DNA of 31,126 nucleotides, taken from positions 1-31,126 of the forward strand of contig SGPL01000397.1 of the NCBI GenBank assembly GCA_004802705.1, in the 5' to 3' direction. This document shows, piece by piece, positions 23,527-31,126 of the stretch; position 1 is the stretch's first letter, and each line of letters opens with the position of its first letter. Both the position numbers and the translations under genes were made by a program. This DNA comes from Bondarzewia mesenterica. Lineage: Eukaryota; Basidiomycota; Agaricomycetes; Russulales; Bondarzewiaceae. The notes beneath the pieces are model-generated. The model worked only from the letters and a program-made list of their open reading frames with translations, was not told the DNA's origin and searched no databases.

Positions 23527-24639
23527 CCCGGGGGTGTGTATCCCCCCCCAAATTGCTCCCATCCTTCTGTTCTATGATCTCGGCTCCGAGCGTTGCCTAT
23601 TTTCCTATTGTGCATCATCGTAACCTCTCTGCCGATGGCTCTGGCAAGCCGAGATGGCGGCTCCATGGCCATTTTGCAGTTTATCGCCTCGGAAGCATTT
23701 TTTCAAAGTCCCTCGTTTACGCGTCTCTTCACAGCCCCGGCCCCTAGAAAGGTGCAAACATTAAAGGGTCAGTCTTTTGCGATGGCGCGTTGTTCCTTGG
23801 GCCGACAACTTAGAGTCAACAGTCACTCGCTGCGTGCAGGCCTAGTTCAATATCGATTTTTGATTGACGCAGTGATAAATCCTTCTTCTGGTACCACTTT
23901 TACCAGATACTCCCGCCACGAGTGGACCGCGATGCACAACAGTACAGACATTCACGTCAGAATGACTCAATTTGGACATATGGACGTCCGAGTTTGGTTT
24001 GGCTTGTTCATCGCCCTTGTCCTCGGTTTGCCATCGGTTTCGCCAACGAGCTGATTGGCGGATCGGACGATATCTGTTAAGTTCCAATTTGCCCTGAAGG
24101 GCATTTTTTGTTCTTGTGTACGTATGATCATTCTTCTGCAACTCCTTCCGGCGGTGATGGGCCACCGACAGGTGCAGGTCATGTCGTGGGCACCCAATGT
24201 GTGGCTTTGAATTCTCGCTTGTTTCTGGCTTCTATGTAGCATGGGCGCGGTTTGCGCGAAACTGCCATTAGTGGCTTCTTTCACCAGCCATCGTTAATCG
24301 ATTTGTACGTCATGAGAGGTGTGTCTCATCCCATCTGACCGCTGAACATCAATTTCGCACCCTGAATAAGCAGGCCGTGCTCTCGTGTCTCAAAGCTCTT
24401 CGCAATGTCGAATCCATAGTTTTCGATTCACAGGGATCTTTGGCAGGACAAGTTGTTCGCCGTTCATCCTACTCTCACCAGCTGGGATCCTACTGGGATC
24501 CTTGCTTACGACAGGGTGGAAGATGAGAATCTTCGTTGAACGGCCCTGGCTAGTCATCCTGTCTTGCATTTACAATTGATCTGGATCGCGCTGCGCAACG
24601 GTTCACCCGGTTTCGATCTGTCTGCTACATTTGACATTT
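23527..24639. other. Intergenic stretch with a possible remnant exon
   Basis: No intact gene is recognised. A plus-strand frame at 23593-24054 is open for 153 codons but shows no domain. At about 24374-24527 a plus-strand segment after a good acceptor (AATAAGCAG) reads AVLSCLKALRNVESIVFDSQ. This resembles the kind of sequence seen in fungal F-box/leucine-rich proteins, but it ends after about 50 codons. It may be a remnant; I give it little weight. Confidence 0.3.
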
Positions 24640-25325
24640 GTGTCGAGCAGAGTCTCTTTCTCCCTCTCCACTGCCGGGTCTGTGCACCGACGCTGTCTGT
24701 TTTGGCGCCCGGCTGGACACTCGGCCCTTCTTCCAACATCCTCAGAGCATTGAAAATGGCATACTCATAAGGGCTGATTCTTCTCGGTGTCGCACCGCCG
24801 ATCTGGGCTTGTTATGGTGAACGGCCGGTCGAGGACCTTCGGATTAATGGCTCGAACCGGCAGCGAACGCACCCAAAGTTTTGGGTCTTTGGGACATGCC
24901 TCCACCCTCGCCGTCTCCGTTCTCCTTGTATTCGGCATCCATCCGCTTTTTTTTCAAGTCGGCCTGTGCCGGTGTGCTCTGCGATTCAGTCGCGATCATC
25001 GATGGCGACAAAGCGCGAGGAGGTGCGAGACTCTGATGTCGGATAAGTTGCTCTGGGCGCTTGTGTGCCGATGGCATTGTGCCCCGTGGATGAGCAAGTA
25101 AATGTAGAGCGGGGGGAGGGAGCGTGGAATTTATAGTGCGCCCTCTATACCAGTGAATGAACGACGGGCGGGGTCGCTGATGATGAGGTCGCAGCGGGTT
25201 GAGGAAGACGAGATGGACCGGCTCGAGTGATACCTGCTCGGGATGGTCTCGCTGGGTTCACCGCTGAGCCATCAAAGATGACATACGACAGATTGAGGCA
25301 GGTGGCGTCGTCTATGTCTTCTTGG
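24640..25325 (-). pseudogene. Decayed partial copy of the C2H2 zinc-finger gene
   Basis: Two blocks clearly align with the intact gene at 21946-23454, in the same order and orientation. Block 24672-24815 matches 22310-22450 (NALRMLEEGPSVQPGAK against NALQMLGEGPSVQPGTK). Block 25155-25320 matches 22870-23050 (FDGSAVNPARPSRAG against FDGSSVTPPMAVADG). Weaker similarity covers the Lys-rich segment near 24950. A one-base deletion near 24750, relative to the intact copy, creates a TGA just before the NALRML block. The acidic region and both zinc fingers are absent, so it cannot encode a DNA-binding protein of this type. Confidence 0.75.
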
Positions 25326-25499
25326 TCGTCGCTACCGTTGTCATGCGGGATCTGTGAAATGCGAAGTTTCTGGTCGCCGTTGGCTCTCGATGCGCATCTT
25401 GCATTTGCATTTGAGCATTGCGATTGGACGCGAAAGGATGAGCTGCGAACCAGTGGACACACTTCTCGACTTGAACACACATCGAATACGCATGTTGAA

Positions 25500-25760
25500 G
25501 TATTCTTCTCACTGGCTACTCGATCAGCTTTCCATCAAAACCGCCACAGACACAATGAGACTGCTTTCGCTGGTGCCATCGACGTTCATCGCGAGCTGGG
25601 TGACATTTCCCCGATCAACGTAAAGAGAATCATGTCTCCTGGACGAGTCGGGGGTCCCAGCTCATCAAGCCGCCTGCGACACGACGGAGGGCATGAATGC
25701 CCATATTGATTATTCAGATCTACTCGATCACCACTGCGTTCGGTTTTTTCTCCTGCACAA
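25500..25760 (+). pseudogene. Decayed copy of the mL44 last exon and 3' flank
   Basis: The segment aligns with 19011-19275 of the intact mL44 gene. Around the former stop, 25670-25755 carries AAGCCGCCT...GACACGACGG, then GGGC.TG.ATGCC, then TCGATCACCACT and CGGTTTTTT, matching the same series at 19195-19280. Upstream, near 25570-25600, the frame reads LVPSTFIASWVTF, aligned with LPTSTFVGEQGDIF. No upstream mL44 exons are recognisable nearby. The frame is not maintained, and the stop codon context is lost. Confidence 0.65.
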
Positions 25761-28064
25761 GTTATGTCTCTGAGCTCACGTCCGTGGCGGACGCATTGCT
25801 GATTTGTCACGATGGGTGAGTTACAGGACCGGTGATGTTGCTCGACATCGAGTGTTGGAGTAGTGCGCAAGAAATTGCCGACTGGGCGCAGTACTAGTCA
25901 TCGACTCTCTTTCTTTTGTACATTTCCAAGCCAATGAACCCATCAGGTCGTTGACTGCTGAAGCGCTGACTGTTGAAGCATCATTGTCGCACTATCTGAG
26001 CATACCTGTGATTGGGCGGCAGGCTGCCATTGGCCATTACCAAGATGTCTAAACGCTATGCTCTGGAAGAGAAAATTGTAGGTTTACCTGAGTCTGCAGA
26101 CCGGGCTGGCCGTTTTTTTTTTGCTCGTCTTCGAAACTGAATCGAGATCTGCCCAGAGGCGCAAGGATTGGACAAGATTCGTCGGTAAGCTTCACCCATC
26201 TTACTCTTGTAGTGCTCTCGTCGAGTGCTGTCATTTTTTATACCAGTCCTCCTCGCAACATCATGACATCGACGACTCGCGTCTTTCCGAGTTTCAGTCT
26301 TCCGATGCACGATCTCAACTCCAAAGCATTTGAATAGCCAGCTGAATTATCCTTCACACACGCAGATGGTGGTATCATTATCCGTTCTCGTTACACACTC
26401 CTCGCATATGCTGAGAAGGCTCAAGCCTACAAAGCTAAGTATGTACGCAGGCAAGTGATGCACTCCGCTTGGACGTCACATTCCTGCGTCGCGAATGCCG
26501 TTCTACTCCGACTCTCACCCACCTGCGTTCGTTTCAGTTTGAGCCATTGGCGCGATCTCACGTGTATCTCTGACTTTCCTTCCTTTTTCTCAAACAGAGC
26601 ATCTTCCCCATCACTCCCGCTCCCCGTCGCGTCCCAACCAACCTTGCAATTCCCACTTTGGCGCCGTCAGCTACAGCATCGACCGCCCCAACATCTTTCA
26701 CGTCCTCCATCTCGAATTACGACACAATCGCATCTTTGCTCGCANCTNCTCTACNGCCCTCCTCCGNCTCTACAGAACCTCCTCGCCGTCCGCGCCCGCG
26801 CGTTCACCACCACCCGCGCCTCCAAACACTAAACAGTAAATATTTCTCTGCCAACCTTCCCCCGCGCACGTCCCCTCACGTTCCGGCCCGAACGCGCTCG
26901 ATTCTCCCGACCGCGGACACCCCAAAACCCGACCAACGCGCACCCATCCCGAGCACGAGGGGGACAAAACAAATCCACGTCCCGTTCTGTGGGCCTTTGC
27001 GTGCGTGGGCGGCAGTGCGGGCGTCCATAAAATCGACCGGACTCAGGCTCGAAGGTTCACATCGCGATCGCGCTGCCACCTCTCATGTAGGTTCTACCAG
27101 CCGTCCTTGCTCGCTGGATCGTCGACGTCGACGCCTCGAGCCGCGCCCTTCTCCCGCCGCACTCTCTCAACGAGCCCAACATCGTCCCGTCGACACGTCT
27201 AATCTTTTCTTTATCTCCGCGACCAACTCGGGTCTCAAGATCTGCTCGTTCAATCTCGCTGACGCACCGGCGGAAGCACTTTCTCAAATGCCTTCAACTA
27301 CCCAGATCAATCCGAAAAACACCATCACGTACGGATGCGGATGCACATCATCACACCCAGTGTCTTGAATTTTTGAACGCTCTCGCTCGACAGCGTGCTT
27401 GCGACGCAGGTACCTAAGCTTGCGGTAAATCACATTTCGGATACACAAACCAATGAAATAGTGCTTCCCGATATCCATCTGTGAAACTCTCACATTCACG
27501 AGCCCGTGTCCAATCAGCGCGACGGCAACTTACAAGTTACCACGCCGCACCCCCCTTCCCGACACGCACCGTCCGCGTCAAACTAAAAGCACCCGAAAAC
27601 CAGGCATTTGAACAAGACGCAAATCAAATCAAAAAAAAACCGCCCCCGACTCGACCGTTCGACTTAAGTTATGCATTTGCGCATGCGCAGGCACGTGCTC
27701 AACAATCCCAAAAAACCGAGTCGGAAATGAATCGGAACAGAACACCAACAGCGGTCACCTGGACCTACCTACTATCTACGTACATGTTACATACACCCGC
27801 ATCCATACGCGCGCGCGCGCACATCAAACCAAGAACCAAGAGACGCACCAGAAACAGAACGAACGAAACCGAAACCGATACCGATCGAAGAAAAAGAGGG
27901 GGGGGGTAAGTCGTGAGCATCCATCTGTAATGGGCACTGTCCAAGCAAAACAGCAACGAGCGAGCAGATCGTCAGACCCTCTTTGAAAAAAAAAATCAGT
28001 CGAATAAGTGGATTAGCAACCGCACGAATCGATACGAAAACGAAAAACGAAAAACGTACACGCC
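25761..28064. other. No gene recognised; strongly C-rich plus strand from about 26.6 kb
   Basis: Between 26,600 and 28,150 the plus strand is C- and A-rich and poor in G, with low-complexity open frames (26658-27368 and 27481-27909) that show no domain. Four ambiguous bases lie at 26745-26767, and a (CG)n tract lies near 27809-27820. The composition could reflect an untranslated, promoter-proximal or fast-evolving disordered coding region. Nothing in 25,761-26,600 is recognisable beyond short T runs. Confidence 0.35.
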
Positions 28065-28669
28065 TCAGCCGAGCCGCCCTCCCCCACCCGCAAAGCGCTC
28101 CCCTCCTCCCCGATCTCCCGCACGACGCCGCCAATGGCCAACTGCGATATCAACACACCGAAAAAAGACGGAGAGAAATGGGCAATGCATGAGCGCATCG
28201 AAACCAACGTCGAGAGGACGAAAAGAGGAACGCACGGCGAGGTCCCGCCTCAACCGCCTGACCCTGTTCAAAAGCCTCCAGATCCTGAACAACAACCCTC
28301 CAAAAACCATCTCGGCCAACTCCTCGAACACCGTCGTGAGACCATAGGTGCGCGTATACACCGCGGTGTACTCCCACATACACCTAGGCAATCGTGCACA
28401 GTCCAAACGCACCCAATCCCCCTCCGTCAGCCTCGAAACACGATCTCGAATGCGACGAAGCGGTCGACCCACCCGTCAAACGCCGTCTCCATGTCCAAGG
28501 TGACGAGACCCAGCTCGCAAGCACAATGCCAGTCACGCTGCAAGCCTGCGACGTCGGCTTGAAGCGTCTGCAGCTGGTTGCGGGGCGCAAACCACTGACA
28601 CAACGTGCAAGCAAGCGAGAGGAGGGTCACGGCGTTCACGAAAATGCCAAAGTTGTTGGCGGCAGACAT
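28065..28669 (-). CDS. Small membrane-anchored protein of an agaricomycete-type family
   Basis: The ATG at 28669 opens MSAANNFGIFVNAVTLLSLA, a hydrophobic segment at about residues 4-25, followed by CQWFAPRNQLQTLQADVAGL, a helical region with spaced leucines. This pattern of N-terminal anchor, Trp-Phe-Pro and coiled helix resembles short hypothetical proteins of mushroom-forming fungi. The first frame ends near 28427. The coding signal continues in the neighbouring frame (LTEGDWVRLDCARLP, then VFEELAEMVFGGL) to a stop at 28065. One extra base in the A3 run at 28436-28438 would join the two frames into about 201 codons. Either a sequencing deletion or a genuine frameshift is possible. The function is unknown. 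Confidence 0.55.
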
Positions 28670-30118
28670 AATTAAAATTTTCCGAAGAGGCTGAGATGTC
28701 AGAGATATGCGAGATGGGTGTCGGCACAGCTCAAACGGAAAGGGAAATCGCTCATTCCTACCACGAGGCACGTGGAGGCGCTTAAGCTTCGTCCACACCA
28801 CCCATCATGTAGAGACTGTCGACAAGATAACCAAGAGGATTGTTGAGCATAGCTGGGGTCGTGATGATCAGAGAAAACACAAAAACGAAGGTAGGTCTCG
28901 TTCATTTTCTTGTTCTCGGAAACTGATGAAGATGAGAGATGTTACNGCACCGTGCTATGGCCATCCAGACGATGTGTTGCGCTGATATTGACAAATAGAT
29001 GAGCCGGGCATGATCGGGTACACGATACATCACCGAAGAACACGAAAAGGTCGGGCCATGATGCACGGCTAGAGCAGCGGTGAGCAGGTAAGAACATTCG
29101 AAAGGACCAGCGGTGGTCCAAGGCTGATGGTAGGTACCGATGGGGACAAAGGAGGAGGAATCCAGAGCGCCGCCGTTATCAGCTTGACCTTTGAAGCTGG
29201 CTGTTCATAAAATCAAAGCAGGCCATTGGGTGCGACAATGCGGGAGGACGACGCACAGTATGGGCCGGGTGCAAATGCGGGCCATGACGTTGAAGAGGAA
29301 GATGGAAGAGAAAAAAGGCCCGGTCGACGGCGTGCGTACCATAGTCTTCGTATGAAATGGGTTGACGATGACCAACATGTCGACATCAGAGAACATCGGG
29401 GGGCGACAACGAGAGTGAGAGAGTCGCCTCTGGCTGAGGGCGGCATATCGTCAGAAATATGGAGATGGCGATATTGGGTGAGAACATGTCTATAGACCTA
29501 GGTCGACGACGAAACACCGAGCCATGGAGTAATCCACACAGAAAGGACGGCAAGGAGGATGAACAGAGCCGTAGTCGCACCAGAGTGGCTGGGGTGGAAG
29601 TCCGAACGTCGATGCATGCCATGAAGGCAGGCATCATTAACGATCAAAGCCTCGACATAGACGACCCCCCACGACACGAGGAGATGGGCTCATCGAGTAT
29701 GCCAATGCCCAAATTCCGATGGTGCGATGGCGGTCGAGGACGGAGACGAGGAGACCGCCAGGCTCGGTGGCGAAACGAGAGGGAATTGGGTGAGTTGGAG
29801 GACCAGTCACTCCAACCAACTAAGCGCATACCATCCCCAGCCACGTTGCCCAGGCCGGCAAAAAACTACACGAGTCCACGATGTTGGGGAATAAAACGGC
29901 CACGGGTCCGTGCGCAGGCTCAATGGCAGAAATTAAAATCGCACTTTTATATCTGCAAGACGAAGAGGGAGGAAAGACGAGTCCAGGACGGAGAATGGCA
30001 TGAGAGTTGGGTGTGGGGAGAGGCAGGAGGGCGATACACAGCAGTCGCAAGGGTTCCGGCGTCGGGATTTTGCTCCTAAAGCGGACACGGATTGAGAGTC
30101 GACGGTGAAACGGGCTTA
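28670..30118. other. No intact gene recognised; G-rich plus strand
   Basis: From about 28.9 to 30.05 kb the plus strand is G/A-rich, so the minus strand has the C-rich character of coding strands in this window. Minus-strand open segments there include hydrophobic stretches, such as TTALFILLAVLSVWITPWLG near 29560 and PFFSSIFLFNVMAR near 29310. A multi-exon membrane protein gene on the minus strand is possible, but I could not build a consistent exon chain or recognise a family. One ambiguous base lies at 28946. Confidence 0.35.
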
Positions 30119-30218
30119 TGCTCCACTTTTGGAAACCCGGCCTTCTATTCATGCTCCGCTTGGCTCTGTGCTCCATTTTTGGAAATCCGGCCTTTTGTTA
30201 ATTGCCCGCTTGGCTCTG
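30119..30218. repeat. Two-copy 50-bp tandem repeat
   Basis: Units 30119-30168 and 30169-30218 are each exactly 50 bp, are directly adjacent and agree at about 42 of 50 positions. Both begin TGCTCCA and end CCGCTTGGCTCTG or a close variant, with TTTTGGAAA and CCGGCCTT in the middle. Four differences are simple transitions and the rest cluster in the last third. No gene overlaps it. Confidence 0.85.
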
Positions 30219-30637
30219 TCCCATCCTGCGAGAACGCGTTATGTTCTCAAACTCTCGGAGCACTCGTCTTGAATGTTCATTAACATTGACGGCTGCTGGG
30301 CCCTGGAAAGACAACTGTTCAATGTCCTCATCTTTTTCTGTCTTGTCTTGCATCACCGAAACCAAACTGCAATCCATTGCTCAGTTTCAGTCATGGTCGG
30401 AACAGCGGAACGTACGTCGTACATCGAGCATTGCTCGGTGAGGCTACCCATCTCCGTTTGCCCTTTGCGTGTCCATGTCAGGATGTGGCCAAGAGGCTCA
30501 AGCTCGAGTGTCCAGACACAACTCAGGAGCCACCGTTGACCATGTCTCGGGTGTCGCGTCATGGGCCCCTCTGTAAAGCGGAAGTGTCGGGTCAACAGCG
30601 TCTGGATGTTTCTTCATGATCGGAGCACCCTGGTTTG

Positions 30638-30643
30638 TATAAA
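30638..30643 (+). promoter_or_regulatory. TATA box near the F-box gene start
   Basis: TATAAA lies 16 bp upstream of the ATG at 30654 and 46 bp upstream of the in-frame ATG at 30684. A TATA box normally sits about 30 bp or more before transcription start, so if it is used, translation probably begins at 30684. Confidence 0.45.
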
Positions 30644-30653
30644 GAGGAGCACC

Positions 30654-31126
30654 ATGCTCTTGTCGCCTCCATTTGACGTTATTATGACTACCAACAGCGT
30701 TTGCCTCGACAGTGAAGTGCCTTCCTGGCCATACCTGCCAGTGGAGATCATCCAACGCATTGTCGAAGACGCGTGGTCTCTTCCTCTGTCAGGAGGTGAC
30801 CGTGTCACTCTCCTCACCTCGTTGCCCCTGGTAAACAAAACATTCCTCTCGATCTACAACCGCCTGGTCTTTCGCGACGTGCACATACCCACCCCAGACT
30901 ACGCTCACCACTACCTCTCCCTCCTAAGCTCACGCACTCCAGCTCAGGAAGCTCAAGACACTCTCCACCCCCGCCTCTCCATCCCCCCACCCTTCCTCAC
31001 CAACTCCCTCTGTCGCACCCTCGCCTTCCACATCCCAGGCGGCCCAGAGTACCCCGCGAACCACCCTATCCAGCTTTACAGCGAGCACCACCCCATGGGC
31101 GACGCCCTCTCCCAGACCCTCTACCA
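30654..31126 (+). CDS. F-box-like protein, 5' part (runs off the right edge)
   Basis: An uninterrupted frame from the ATG at 30654 continues past the window end with at least 157 codons visible. Near residues 26-40 it reads WPYLPVEIIQRIVEDAW, the start of an F-box (LP.EI...I). SLPLVNKTFLSIYNRLVF then follows, matching the second half of fungal F-box domains. Such proteins recruit substrates to SCF ubiquitin ligases through Skp1. The remainder visible is Pro/Leu/His-rich with no repeat domain yet. A second in-frame ATG at 30684 fits the TATA box better. The coding strand is markedly C-rich, like the other genes here. The partner domain and the stop lie outside the window. Confidence 0.7.
   Translation, partial: MLLSPPFDVIMTTNSVCLDSEVPSWPYLPVEIIQRIVEDAWSLPLSGGDRVTLLTSLPLVNKTFLSIYNRLVFRDVHIPTPDYAHHYLSLLSSRTPAQEAQDTLHPRLSIPPPFLTNSLCRTLAFHIPGGPEYPANHPIQLYSEHHPMGDALSQTLY

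Noticed and set aside
27806..27824. Alternating CG tract as a possible structural or regulatory element
   Set aside because: It is short and lies in generally low-complexity DNA; nothing links it to a function.
29205..30176. Possible multi-pass membrane receptor on the minus strand
   Set aside because: Hydrophobic segments occur in different frames, and I could not join them with consistent splice phases or match a receptor family.

Overview
The window looks like nuclear DNA of a filamentous basidiomycete, probably an agaricomycete. The recognisable genes are split by many introns of about 43-75 nt with GTRNGT donors and NAG acceptors. Coding strands are rich in pyrimidines, the proteins match fungal families, and several loci belong to families I know only from mushroom-forming fungi. 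There is no operon structure; TATA-like boxes precede some starts.

Layout. 1-3.5 kb: mostly unassigned, with a degenerate minus-strand coding trace at 1.8-3.3 kb. 3529-5976 (-): 12-exon M20 Gly-Xaa carboxypeptidase, like vacuolar carboxypeptidase S. 6454-8357 (-): 11-exon FMN-dependent alpha-hydroxy-acid dehydrogenase, like lactate 2-monooxygenase. 8.45-12.68 kb: gene-poor, with scattered ambiguous bases. 12681-16942 (-): 12-exon F-BAR/DEP/RhoGAP protein whose GAP arginine finger appears to be replaced. 17961-19238 (+): mitochondrial ribosomal protein mL44. 20142-21043 (-): agaricomycete-type protein with an eroded nucleotidyltransferase-like motif. 21946-23454 (-): C2H2 zinc-finger protein. 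24640-25325 and 25500-25760: decayed copies of the zinc-finger gene and of the mL44 3' end. 28065-28669 (-): small membrane-anchored protein. 30119-30218: 50-bp tandem repeat. From 30654 (+): F-box protein running off the right edge.

The genes do not form a pathway. The peptidase and the flavin dehydrogenase are catabolic neighbours on one strand. The F-BAR/RhoGAP gene and mL44 diverge from a roughly 1-kb shared upstream region. The window's most distinctive features are three. Two neighbouring genes left partial duplicates side by side. The RhoGAP domain looks catalytically dead. Single-base length changes in homopolymer runs break several otherwise well-conserved reading frames; I read these mainly as sequencing or assembly errors. 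I did not find a convincing new multi-gene system.
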